From Fennellomyces sp. T-0311 (lineage: Eukaryota; Mucoromycota; Mucoromycetes; Mucorales; Lichtheimiaceae): a stretch of 64,000 nucleotides of DNA. The notes beneath the pieces are model-generated. The model ran no database searches. It was given only the letters and a program-made list of their open reading frames with translations, and had not been told where the DNA came from. The position numbers and the translations under genes were made by a program. Shown here in pieces: positions 45,430-56,296 of the stretch (within the stretch, counting starts at the first letter, position 1; every line of letters begins with the position of its first letter). The stretch spans positions 558,001 to 622,000 of the forward strand of contig JALLLT010000008.1 in assembly GCA_025266875.1 (NCBI GenBank), in the 5' to 3' direction.

Positions 45430-46166
45430 TCAACGGTACAAAGAATGAAAAGAGACTTATAAAAGTATCTTTTAAGCTTCTGATATGCTTTATTCAATGC
45501 AACGCTCTATGCCTTTATATCTTTTTGTGTATTGAATCAGCGATGGCAGTTTAGATAGTGTTTCGTCTTCAGAATTGCCTGAATGGATAGAGGACGTATA
45601 GGATTCTTTCCTTTGTTCTGATCATGCAGATCTGAGGATGTCTTTGACATCCGCCATGCAGCGTAATGACCGCATTGCTATATTGGAGTCAATTCCATGT
45701 GTGGTGAACCACTACATGTATGCACACAATGGAGGTCGGTCAAACATCCATTCTAGCACATTCCATCAGACGAACACTCTGGAAGAGTACTGATGACTAA
45801 GATATGAACGGTATTATTTTACACCGGTTTCAAGGAAGCTGAATGATGTTCTACAGGACATGCACCTATCACAGAGTACGCGGAGTCGATATCTGCCGTC
45901 GTCGGTAAAACATAAGACGAACACGCAACCCGATACGTCCTCGACCAAGTATCATTTATCCAGGAATGGATATTAGAATCTCCAGTAAAAGATATAAAAG
46001 AGAGAGAGTTCATCCATAATAAAGGACATACAATTATTCAGATTCTCAACGAATTCTATTCTTGTTACCAGTTTTATATCATATAACTCTCTCACCACAC
46101 CATGTTCTGTTGAGTTTATCCCATTCGTTCATACGGTGTAACTCTTAATCCGTGTAGACAAGTTAC
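45430..46166. repeat. Repeat I', second copy of the 57.8-58.2 kb repeat, holding solo LTR A
   Basis: Sequence from about 45430 to 45699 and 46100 to 46166 matches 57845-58180 in the same orientation (for example AATGCAACGCTCTATGCC and CCGTGTAGACAAGTTACTA). The two halves are separated here by a 400-bp insertion absent from the other copy. Likely itself an LTR or other small retroelement relic. Confidence 0.7.
45700..46099 (+). mobile_element. Solo LTR A (400 bp)
   Basis: It begins TGTGGTGAACC and ends TCTCACCACA, so has the TG...CA ends of LTRs. It is flanked by the 5-bp duplication CCATG (45695-45699 and 46100-46104). The other copy of the host repeat at about 58108-58122 reads ATTCCATGTCCTG without the insertion, which is the empty site. 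A TATAAAA and an AATAAA lie near the right end, as expected for a plus-oriented LTR. A second family member, in reverse orientation, is LTR B at 57072-57825. Confidence 0.88.
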
Positions 46167-47775
46167 TAGGGCTCTAAACGGGCCATGCCCGACGGGCATC
46201 GGGCCAGTTCAGCTGGGGCCACACCTGTGGCCCGTGGCTCGTCAGGCCCAACGAAAAAGGCCATGTCTTTTGCCCGAATCCGAAACTACAAGAGTCCAAA
46301 TTAAAGTGGCCTGCCCGATGAAATCTACAATGTGAACGATCTTAATGCAGCAATGACTAATGTAGAAGTGAAACAGGGTTCCGCCTTGCGTTATCGTATA
46401 TAATGTTTGGGCAAAAGTCGCCTTTACTATATTGGATCACGTAATCACTATCTTGCACACACTTCTTTGAAACAGCAGGACTTCTGCAAGCAACAAAGAA
46501 AGGTCAAGAAGTACAAAAAGCCAACGCGACACAGTGAGACAAACCAGCAATTCAACATCGCAAATGGCATAGGAATGCCTCTAGCTTTGCATTTCTTTAG
46601 CGACGTTTTTTCTCTCGATGCCCGTCAAATGGAATTCAGGTCGACCATATTGCTTCAGATCGAATTTTTAATCACCACATACAGTACTACTCGACCACAT
46701 TTATTTTCCATACAACTGAATTTTACCATATGACTCAGCTTTGTTTTACCGGCACTCCATTCCATTTCGACATTGTGCATCCCAATCAAAAAAGGGTGGC
46801 TGCGTACATACTGTAATGGTGCATACACAGCCACCCTTATTGTTTTTCAAATAGGTACACTTTTTCAAGCGCACTACTCAAGATGAAGAAGGATGCTTGT
46901 CGTAGCTCTTTTTTCTTTATCCAATGGTTTTCTGCGAAGCACCACATTTAGTAAGCCAAAGGTTGGTTTTTTTCGGTAATAAAGCGTCTGTATGGTCGAG
47001 GCTCTTTTCAGTCACTATTGTTATCCTTTTTTTTCGTGTAATAAAGCTATCATTATACTGACACACTTTGCCTTCACGTTTTACTTCTGCTTACACAATG
47101 CCAGCTGGGAATTATCTTTGCTTGAACACATAGCCCTTTCACACTAATGCCGATCCTATCCAAGCTCTAAGACATTTGCAGATTAGCATGCTGCAGGCAG
47201 TTTGAATAGTGCTAATTGACATAGCTGTGGTATCGTTTAAACGAGGAAAGGCTTTCGAATGACGAGACCAAAATAAGATAATGTTTTATTGAGGAAAACT
47301 GCTCTCTATTTATACTGTTGATGAGTTCGGGACGAAGAAGGCGAATGCTTTGTCTAATAAGCCTATGATCCATGTTATTGCCAACTTTCATATGATCTTG
47401 CCTTATAGATGAAGGAGCCGAAGAACATATGGAACCAAGTTAAAGGAGTTGCCTTACAATCGGTAAACCCGAATCAAGGTTGTTAAATCAGAGAGAAGCA
47501 AGTGTAAAAGACAAATGTGTCAACGAGACTCAAAAAGGTAACTGATTTATTTCATATGTTTTGCTCTCTCTATTTATAATAAATGCTTATCCATGATGGG
47601 ATTTCCTTAAGCCGGTGTTTCCGTGAGTGATGTGTAATGTCAACCTTATTATCATTGAGCAGTTACGGATCGTGATGATTGATAGGATGAATGCTGACAG
47701 AACATATCCGTGAAGAGACGCGCTGACTGGAAGGTCGTGTCTATGAGTAACCTGATTGGCTGAGTATTTGGTAAG

Positions 47776-48162
47776 TGTGGTATCGCTTAATGAGAAAAAG
47801 ACTTTCCAAAGACGAGACCAAAATAAGATGATGTTTTATTGAGGAAAACTACTCTCTATTTATAATGATGATGAGTCGGGACGGAGAAGATGAATACTTT
47901 TGTCTAATAGTCCAAAGATCCATGTTATCGCCGAGTCTCTAATGACCTTGCCGTCTAATGTTAATGAGGCCGAAGGTCATACAGAGCCTTAGTTAACGGA
48001 GTTGCCCTGCATGATCGGTAAAGCCGGATCAAGGTTGCACATGCAAGCGAATAAGGCAATCGATAACTGTACGGTTGTTGATGTCTCAATAACAACGGAT
48101 ATAAACAAGGACTAAGGAAAAGCATGTAACCATAGATGATGGTGTATGTCGGGAATACGACA
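47776..48162 (-). mobile_element. Solo LTR F (387 bp) inside LTR E
   Basis: It starts TGTGGTATCGCTT and ends GGGAATACGACA, flanked by GTAAG (47771-47775 and 48163-48167). E' at 56699-56705 shows the empty site CGGTAAGCATG. It is a relative of the outer LTR F''. Confidence 0.87.
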
Positions 48163-48246
48163 GTAAGCATGAAGCTCAACATTCCGATGTCGGAAGTGGG
48201 AAGTGGCGGTAAGGATGGAAAGCTCTTATTCGCTGACGGACAGCAT

Positions 48247-48520
48247 TGTGGTGTCCAGGAGTTAAGACCGAGAAGGTGTTAAGGAGTTAAGCCCGGATAA
48301 GAATTCAAATACCGAGAATTGCACTCAGCTGAATAAGCATTCAGAATCATGGATGGTACTACGTACCTGTACCACATAGTACAATAGTAGTAGAATAGTA
48401 TATAAGCTTTATTGAATGGATAGTAGAACGAGATCTGATCTTCAGAATAAATCCGTGTCTCAAAGGATTCCTATTTGTCTTCATATTCCTACTATCACTT
48501 ACATTCAACCAGATAACACA
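48247..48520 (+). repeat. 5' LTR of element G
   Basis: 274 bp, TGTGGTGTCC to GATAACACA. A TATATAA stretch near 48399 and AATAAA near 48445 mark the likely promoter and polyadenylation signals. Identical to the 3' LTR. Confidence 0.95.
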
Positions 48521-48553
48521 TTTTTTTTCCTTTGAATTCACCTTACTATTACC

Positions 48554-51500
48554 ATGTCACCTACTCCCGAGATTATCAAGAAGACCGAGCTTACCGGCAA
48601 GGACATCCAGGACCAAGGCCAACAGTCCGGAAAAGATATGACCCCCGAGGTAGCCGACCACATGGAACTGGATATGGAGAACTTGTCGATCCAAGATGCA
48701 CCCTTTTACGCCAAGTCCTTGACTACGTTCCGAGGTCTGCAGGAGATCTTCGAAGAAGCCGATGCTGCTTACCAAGAGGCCGTCGCTGACAAGAAAGACG
48801 CCGCCACCAAAGCCAAGCTCCTTCAAGAGGTAATGGCAGCCAAGAAGGACGTCACAGACTACAGAGAGGTCTGCCGTGAGAGGTTCCCTACCTGCAATGA
48901 GTTTTTAACTCATCAAGAAATTGCAGCCAAGAATGCCGCCGCCGCCAAAGCTGAGTCGGATAGCTTCAGCCATTTTGTGCCGAAAGACTTGCCTGCTCTG
49001 CAGATCGTGGGTGCGGAGACGTGGCATCCCACCAAGGCCACCCACATTTCGACGGAGCGTTTTCTGAACAAGTTCGAGGCAGAAGTCCGTTCCGCGAATT
49101 TCCAAGTGGAGAAGACCTGGGCAAGACTCCTTCCAAAGTGCTTGAACGACGTCCAGTCGATCTGGTTGGACGGCGAGCTCCAGAAGAATCCGGACATTAC
49201 CTGGGATGAACTTCGCTGCAAGATCATCGACCAATACGACACTCCGGAGCAGCAGCTCAAGACGATGGAGTCGGTACTCCACATGCGGCAGAGACGCAAC
49301 GAGAAGGTGGCCCACTATGTACGGAAGTTCCACCAAAGATGCATCGAGTCTGGCCTTGACAAGTACCCGCGCGTCATGAACGTTGCCCTGTTGTCGTCGC
49401 TCGAGAACAAGAACGATGTGTACGCGCTGGCCTCAACCAAGTTTGGCAATGATTTGCTGAAAGTGTCCTTGCAGGATATGGTGACGTATGTTGCGAGCTT
49501 GCAGCTCAACGCACCCGAAAGCAGCAAGCGACCCAGAGAGGAAGAATCCAACCAGCCCGCCAATCGTCGTCCTCGTGTGTTTGTGCCCGGTACGTCTGCG
49601 TCCATGCACAACCCGGCCAACCAGCAGCGCCGCGGTCAGTACGACCCAAATACGTGCAAGTATTGCCGTGGTCCGAGACAGCCAGGTCACCGTTGTGACG
49701 CATACAAGATTGCGAAGGGTATTCCCTTGTCCCCTGTTGCAAGAAGCAACAACCAGAGAACGAGCCGAGCAGCTCACAGAGTCGTGGATTCATCCACAGA
49801 AGATGCCTTGCCTTGTAAGTCACAGAAGAAAGAAGAGAAAAAAGATGAGATCACTGACCAAGAGGACGAAACTCTCACTTTTGTCACCATAGGAGGTCGC
49901 CGTTTGGTCGCTCTTGTGGACGGAGGCGCCACGTTTAGCGCAGTAGATTACAATTTTTGTAATAAAGAGAATATTCGTGTGCTGCCAACAGATGGTCATA
50001 TTTCACTTGCAAGTGCAGATAAGAAGAGTAAAAGAATTGGTATTACAGAGCCCTTAGAAATACAGCACAACAACAGAAGTGTAAAGTACCAATTTGAGGT
50101 TATGAGAATTACAAGAGGCCACCCAGCAAGCATTGGAAAAGATCTTTTCAACGATTTGGGCATTGGCTATACTGGACTTGCTTCAACCTGGAAAGACGGT
50201 TTGAAAGAAGAAAAGGAACCGGAGATAGATGACTCGGTTATTCCAAATGAGTCACCCGCCGGGACTGAGAAAGAGCAAGCCACATTTCACAGATTGATCA
50301 AATCGAGCCTGGAGAAAAACGCGTTGGTAGACAAGACAAAACTTTGCCCATTGCCAGAAGCACTGGTTTCCATTCCAACACCAGAAGGCATTGTGTGCCA
50401 TCGCAGACAGTACGACATTCCGCACAAAGCGAAACCTGCTGTACAAGAACAAATTCAGAAATGGCTCGACGACAGAACAATTGTAGAAATTCCTCCGGAT
50501 GAAGACAACCGTTGGAACAATCCACTCACCGTTGCTAAGAAACGCGATGAAGATGGAAATTTTACCAAATTCAGAATTTGTCTTGACGTCAGAATGATCA
50601 ACCAGTATCAGAAGAACGACAAATACTGTAGTCCAACACTGCAGCAAGTCTTCGATAGATTAAACGGTTCAAGAGTCTTTACAAAGCTAGATTTAGCACT
50701 CGCGTTCACCAGATTCCCGATTCGAAAAGAGCACAGACACAAACTTGCTTTCACAGGACCGGATTCAAAGAGATACATGCATCGTGGATCATGTTTTGGA
50801 TTGAAGTTCCTGAGTGCACGGTTTCAGAGAACCATGGACAAGATACTGGGAGATTTACCATGGGTTACCATTTTCGTAGACGATATTTTGGTACACTCAA
50901 AGAGTATTGGAGAGCATGCCTACCACGTTTCGACTGTGATCGATCGTTTGACGGATGCGAATCTGATTTTACAGCCAAAGAAGTGCTATTTTATGCAGAA
51001 GAGTGTATATCTATTGGGATTCAGGGTCGATCAGAATGGTCATTCCTTAGACAGAAGACGCGTTGTCAATGCTCAGAGTTGGCCAATACCACGCACCGCC
51101 AAAGAGGTGATGTCTTATTTAGGCTTCATCAATTATTTCCGCCAACATATCCCATATATTTCAGATATCACAAATCCATTAGATGAATTGAGATATTCAA
51201 CTGACGTAGAGAGTCAATGGACACAGAAACATCAAGATGCTTTTGAGAGACTCAAGCATGCATTATTCCATGCACCCCTTTTGAGCTTCCCAGATATGAC
51301 CAAGAGATTCCATGTTGCTACGGATGCTTCCAATGTAGGCATTTCCGCTGTTTTGTACCAGAAGTACGATAACAAGAAGCACATCATATCATTCATGGCT
51401 AGAGCCTTGACCAAGTCAGAACGGTCATATATGGTCACCAAGAAAGAATTGTGTGCAGTGATTTTTGCATTCAAGAAGTTCCATACATACCTATGGGGTA

Positions 51501-53171
51501 ATGAGTTCACGCTTTATACAGATCACAAAGCTCTCATTTACATACACAGACAAAAGCACTTGAATCATATGTTAACCAATTGGTACGACACATTATTTGA
51601 TTATGATTTTGAGGTTATCCATATTCCCGGAAAACAGAATGGACTTCCTGACAGCTTATCACGACTGTTCCATGAAGATGTCGTTGCCTCTTCGGAGGGG
51701 GGAAGTGCTCTGACGGAGCATAAAGAAGAAGCTGAAACAGAAGAAGAAGAAGAAGAGTCCACAGATGGATACAGCAGAGCTGCCTCAATAGAAGCAAACA
51801 CAATTGAACCGCCGACTTTAGAGAGAAAAGAGTTGCTAGAGAAAGCACACTTATTTGGTCACTTTGGTGCAAATGCCATAGTGCAAGCCCTACACAACAA
51901 TGGGTTACATTGGCCGAACATAAAGAAAGACGCGGTAGATTTGGTTATGTCCTGTCGAGAGTGCCAGAAGTTTAATATTGCGCAGAAAGGATATCATCCT
52001 TTAAGAACGATCACAGCAGATGGACCGTTTGATCATCTTGCTATTGATTTGGCGACGTTTGACAAGTCTAGACGGGTAACAGATACCTGATGGTTTAGTA
52101 GATATTGCGACCAGATTTTGCATTCTGAGACCACTGCCGGATAAAACAGCAGACACTATAGTGAAGACACTGGTTCAGATTTTCTGCGATTTTGGATTAC
52201 CAAAAGTTCTCCAATCAGATAACGGCACTGAGTTCGTCAATGATCTGATGAAAAGATTTGCCAGACACTCCGGATTCGAACATAGACTAGTCGTTCCATA
52301 TCACCCGCGCGCAAATGGTACTGCAGAAAGATGGGTACAAAAGGCAACCATCGTCATCAAGAAGATGATCAGAGGAGCTACGTTAGACTGGGACAAAGTA
52401 GTACCCTCGGTACAACTAGCGATCAACGCAAATGTTTCCACACGTCATAACACTCCACCATTTTCATTAATGTTTGCAAGAAAGTTAAATGACTTTAAAG
52501 ATTACAGAGAAGATCCAGACGTCGAACCAGTTAGCCAAGAAGAGTTACAGAAAAGAATAGATTATATGAAGCAGATTGTCTTCCCCGCAATCGGAGAAAG
52601 AACGAAAAACGTGAACAAGAAGCAAGAAGAAAGATTCAATAGAACACACAAGATTGTAGAATACAAACCAGGAGACTATGTCATGATTAGAGTGCCAGAG
52701 ATGACCGGCAAGATGGATCCTCGCTATAAAGGACCATACAAAGTGATCAGCCGTACTAGAGGCGGATCATATTCCTTAGAAGATTATGAAGGAAAGCTTG
52801 CTGGAAGAAATTTTTCACCAGAACAGATGAAACCAGTCCAAAAGGTCGAAGACGTGCCTGTAGATGAAATTTACGATGTAGAGAACATTGTAGATCATAA
52901 AGAACATAATGGTAATTTTCTTTACCGTGTTAGATGGACAGGTTATGACGAAAGTGATGATACATGGGAGCCACCACAGAATTTCAGTGATCCTACTTTC
53001 GTTACCAAGTACTGGAAAAGAAGGGGTTTGAACTCTAGTGTAATACCTCAGAACAATAACTCCACGCCCAAGAAGACTAAACCACAAACAAAGAGAAGAC
53101 GCGAACAAAAGAATCAAAGCGTAAAAAAACGAAAGTACAACTTTCGCAATACATCTATTGTCAAAACTTAG
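48554..53171 (+). pseudogene. Fused gag-pol of element G, frame broken in integrase
   Basis: A single frame of 1178 codons runs from ATG 48554 to TGA near 52090; a second frame (52098 onward, to 53171) continues the protein. In order: capsid-like gag; a variant zinc knuckle (CKYCRGPRQPGHRC, near residue 367); protease with DGGA instead of D[ST]GA (near 455); RT with FVDD (near 774); RNase H (VATDAS, TDHKAL); integrase zinc motif (HLFGHFG, CRECQ); DDE core (SDNGTEF, NGTAERW); and a chromodomain (YRVRWTGYDESDDTWEP). Between the first catalytic Asp and SDNGTEF two shifts of one base occur, at about 52073 and 52094; RYLMV lies between them in the third frame. As read, no intact integrase is made. 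Confidence 0.92.
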
Positions 53172-53211
53172 ACGCTTTTCTAAAGGCAATAAAGAGCCTA
53201 GAGGGGGCAAA

Positions 53212-53485
53212 TGTGGTGTCCAGGAGTTAAGACCGAGAAGGTGTTAAGGAGTTAAGCCCGGATAAGAATTCAAATACCGAGAATTGCACTCAGCTGAATA
53301 AGCATTCAGAATCATGGATGGTACTACGTACCTGTACCACATAGTACAATAGTAGTAGAATAGTATATAAGCTTTATTGAATGGATAGTAGAACGAGATC
53401 TGATCTTCAGAATAAATCCGTGTCTCAAAGGATTCCTATTTGTCTTCATATTCCTACTATCACTTACATTCAACCAGATAACACA
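53212..53485 (+). repeat. 3' LTR of element G
   Basis: 274 bp, same sequence as the 5' LTR, directly preceded by the polypurine tract at about 53200-53211. Confidence 0.95.
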
Positions 53486-54505
53486 AGCATAGATGACAAA
53501 GAAGCTTGTTAGGGTGTGTTCATGTTGGATACAACAAAGGTTGCACATAAGAGCAAATAAGGCAATCGATAACTGTACGGTTGTTGATGTCGTAATGACA
53601 GTGGATGTAGCATAAAGAAGGAAAAGCATGTAATCATGGATGATAGTGTATGTCAGGAATATGATAGTAGCAGCCTTTCATTGTCGCAACTTGGCCCATC
53701 AACACCAATCATTATGTAACTGGATCATTGTAGAAACTGCTCAACCTTTTGACAAATCTTTCCATATTAAAGATGTATACTTAGTTGATTAATCTTTATT
53801 TGCAATACACGGTTTTGATAGAATCAAATTACATATATAACAAGGGCCATTTAGATGGACGTTTCATAAAGAAAATACATATGCTTCACATTCAGGCACT
53901 CAGTCGGGCCAGTGGCTCAACAGGCGGGCTGCTATACAAGACCATGCCTATTCGGGCACCTACCTATATACAGCTTTCCTGGCTCGATGCCTGAAAATTC
54001 TAGTCCAAAACGAGTGGTCCACAGGTCTGCCTACCTATATTTAGAGCCCTAGTTTCACTTTTATATTTGTTATATCCATAACATGATTATGGCTTATGCA
54101 TCATTTACCCTTGTTTGCTTATTGACAACAGGTTACGTTAATTTTCTGATCTACAGCCAAATCCCTATCTTGACATGCATTCATCGTAATAACCTTGCCT
54201 ATCTTAGTGAAACTCACATAACCCTGGTTACCACAGCGGTTCATGTGCCTTACAACCATGTCAATAATCCAACCCCTCGAGAATAAGCTTTTATTATTTA
54301 AAGTGATAATTCAACATATGAAATAAATCAGTCATTACTTGAGTCTTGTCACTTACCTGCCTTTTACTATTATTGAATATCATATAAAATAAAATATTTT
54401 TTATTACTTAATTACTTTTAAAACTATTTATGAAGGTTTCTGACATTTTTTATTACAATATATAAAAATTTTAGATTTATATTTCTAGTACATTGTGCTT
54501 TATAC

Positions 54506-54857
54506 TGTAATAGTGTATCCATTATAGACGTTATCCAACCTGCAACCTGGTTGATCGTCATGCAGTATCCATATACTGTATTGATAGATATAGTATGTGA
54601 CAACTCATATGGCATATGGTTGGATAAGGATATTAAGATTATGTATAGCTTAGATGGAATTCGTAGATTGTAGATCATAGATGCCTTAGCTATTACCCCC
54701 TAATATCTAATGTATATATAAAGCAGAATTCCTGGATATAGGAATCTTTATCATTTATACCTTCATATAACTGGTTCCACCTTCGGGTTATTGTCTACAT
54801 TATCCGACTCACAGCAACGTACACGATTGTAAGTATTCTATGGTCTGCACTGTTACA
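54506..54857 (+). mobile_element. Solo LTR C' (352 bp)
   Basis: It starts TGTAATAGTG and ends GCACTGTTACA, flanked by TATAC (54501-54505 and 54858-54862). TATATAAAG near 54716 fits a plus-oriented LTR promoter. Same family as LTR C (57129-57481). It ends 75 bp before the tRNA gene. Confidence 0.88.
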
Positions 54858-54932
54858 TATACTTAAAAAATGTTAGAAATTGTTTTTATTTTTTGAATAT
54901 ATAATTTTTAACGCGTGAACTATCAACGATCG

Positions 54933-55005
54933 GGGCTTATGGCCAAATGGATAAGGCGCCTGACTACGAATCAGGAGATCCCAGGTTCGACCCCTGGTAA
55001 GCTCG
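54933..55005 (+). tRNA. tRNA-Arg (anticodon ACG)
   Basis: 73 nt fold as a cloverleaf: the acceptor arm pairs GGGCTTA with TAAGCTC (one G-U), the anticodon loop is CTACGAA, and the T arm CCAGG TTCGACC CCTGG is perfect. Discriminator base is G. Anticodon ACG reads CGN arginine codons after A34 to inosine editing. No intron. A short T run (TTTCTTTTT) lies about 30 bp downstream. Retroelement relics lie on both sides. Confidence 0.95.
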
Positions 55006-55058
55006 AAATATCAAGTTCAGATCATTTGATCTGAATTTCTTTTTGGCGCTTTTGCGCT

Positions 55059-55391
55059 TGTCGTGTCACTTTTTGGCAGATAGATCCGTGGCCAATAACA
55101 GAAAAGAGGTTTGAGAGAGAAGTAGATAGATAACGTTTATTTCTTTTGTCTATGGGGATATTTATATATTCTAGCTAATAAAGTATTATCTGTAATAATG
55201 CGTGTAATGACTATGGTATGAGTAATATGGACAGCAAGGTGAATATGTGTGAGTCATGCTGGGGTCTAAAAGGGATGAACGCGCTGTGAGTAATATTCGT
55301 GCAACAGCGCGTTGCTGTGCAACAAAGAGATACCACGAACGACTTGTCCAAAAAGAGAAATACAAAGAAGCCCGCCAGAATGGCTACGACA
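55059..55391 (-). mobile_element. Solo LTR-like element J1
   Basis: It starts TGTCGTGTCAC and ends GGCTACGACA, flanked by 4-bp CGCT (55055-55058 and 55392-55395). A TATA-like run on the minus strand fits minus orientation. It inserted exactly at the left end of element J4, 53 bp downstream of the tRNA gene. Confidence 0.75.
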
Positions 55392-55394
55392 CGC

Positions 55395-56009
55395 TGTCGT
55401 CTTCGTATTTTGGCATGTCGTAGCCATTTCTGGCGGACTTCCTTTGGTTTCCTTTTTGGATGATCCTTCCTTGTCGCGCAGTATTAGCTGTTGCACAGAT
55501 CGCTGCGGTATGCCGCAGTACCTCTTTGTACTCCCTTTTGTTATTATCCTTATCATCAAATCCATTATCCACGTCATGCGCAGTAAGCTGCAGTAAGCCG
55601 CAGTAGTATTTTATTAGCATTAGAAAACATATAAATATCCCCTTAGACTAAAAGAATAAACATTATCTTACGACTTCTCTTTCAAACCTTTTTCTGTTAT
55701 TGGCTACGGTTCATCTGCCAACAAGTGACACGACAGGCAGATAGACCGTAGCCAGAGAATAGACTTTTGGAACAAAAAGAAATAAAGAGGATAACAGATC
55801 GATGATGTTTATTGCTAATGCATGAATGGATATTTATATGTTTTGCTCATTCTAATAATAATCTAAGATATGACGTATGATGAGGACGATGCTGAGCATT
55901 GACGAAGACTAAGCAGGCGTAGCAGCCTTGGCAACGTTTGCACAGCAAAACGACGGAAGAGGTATCCAAAAAGAAAACGGGAATAAGTCCGCCGAAAAAG
56001 GCTACGACA
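55395..56009 (-). mobile_element. Solo LTR-like element J4, interrupted by J2
   Basis: It starts TGTCGTCTTCG and ends GGCTACGACA. Flanks are GCGC left (55054-55057, before J1) and right (56010-56013). J2 splits it after position 55415. Without J2 it is about 290 bp. Confidence 0.72.
55416..55735 (+). mobile_element. Solo LTR-like element J2 nested in J4
   Basis: It starts TGTCGTAGCC and ends AGTGACACGACA, the reverse orientation of J1. It is flanked by GGCA (55412-55415 and 55736-55739). ATATAAATA and AATAAA occur in the order expected for a plus-strand LTR. Confidence 0.78.
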
Positions 56010-56031
56010 GCGCCGTGTAGCAGTGTCGTGT

Positions 56032-56296
56032 TGTCGTGTCACTTTTTGGCGGATAGATTCGTGGCCAATAACAGAAAAGAGGTTTGAGAGGGAAGTAGAT
56101 AGATGACGTTTATTGCTTTTGTCTATGGGGATATTTATATGTCATGGCTAATAAAGTACTATCTGTAATAATGTGTGGAATGACTATGATGTGAGTAATA
56201 TTCGTGCAACAGCGCGTTGCTGTGCAACAAAGAGATATCACGAACGGCTTGTCCAAAAAGAGAAATGCAAAGAGGCCCCCCAGAATGGCTACGACA
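56032..56296 (-). mobile_element. Element J3, same family as J1
   Basis: Close to J1 in sequence and orientation, from about TGTCGTGTCAC to GGCTACGACA. The flanks do not give a clean duplication and the left end could be at 56024, so the boundary is approximate. Confidence 0.62.

Larger units (their letters stand above)
48247..53485 (+). mobile_element. Full-length Ty3/gypsy chromovirus retrotransposon G (5239 bp)
   Basis: Two 274-bp LTRs, identical by eye, bracket one gag-pol region. The 5-bp duplication AGCAT lies at 48242-48246 and 53486-53490, and E' carries the empty site GACAGCATAGATGAC near 56778. A purine tract GAGGGGGCAAA precedes the 3' LTR. Identical LTRs mean a recent insertion. 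Gene order (capsid, zinc knuckle, protease, RT, RNase H, integrase, chromodomain) defines a chromovirus of the Ty3/gypsy group. No TGG tRNA-primer site directly follows the 5' LTR. Confidence 0.96.
47481..53536 (-). mobile_element. Solo LTR E, carrying LTR F and a full gypsy element
   Basis: It starts TGTTAAATCAGAG and ends TTGGATACAACA, flanked by AAGGT (47476-47480 and 53537-53541). Removing its two inserts leaves about 425 bp, matching solo LTR E' (56409-56829, 421 bp). LTR F shows the unoccupied site ATCAAGGTTGCAC. A TATA-like run on the minus strand (TTATAAATAGAG) indicates minus orientation. Confidence 0.85.
47226..53666 (-). mobile_element. Solo LTR F'' (outer), split by LTR E and its inserts
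   Basis: The left part 47226-47480 starts TGTGGTATCG and the right part 53542-53666 ends AATATGATA (CA mutated to TA). The two parts align with the two halves of LTR F (47776-48162). Flanks are ATAGC (47221-47225) and GTAGC (53667-53671), a duplication with one change. Element H' carries the unoccupied site (TTGACGTGGCAGCC, read on the minus strand). It therefore inserted into hAT element H. Confidence 0.82.
46167..54051 (-). mobile_element. hAT-like element H, interrupted by nested LTR elements
   Basis: The ends are TAGGGCTCTAAACGGGCC and, inverted, TAGGGCTCTAAATATAGG, typical of hAT termini. Without the LTR insertions it would be about 1.44 kb. It matches element H' (58424-59766) in inverted orientation over its length, for example GCAAATAAATAT inverted near 53795. 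No 8-bp duplication is recognisable at its flanks (CAAGTTAC left, GTTTCACT right). No transposase frame seen; non-autonomous. Confidence 0.68.

Noticed and set aside
48301..48540. Self-priming by GAATTCAAA in the LTR pairing with TTTGAATTC after it
   Set aside because: The LTR motif lies upstream of the TATA stretch, so it would not be at the transcript 5' end; the match is short with a palindromic core.
46159..54059. 8-bp target duplication for hAT element H
   Set aside because: Flanks CAAGTTAC and GTTTCACT do not match well enough to claim.
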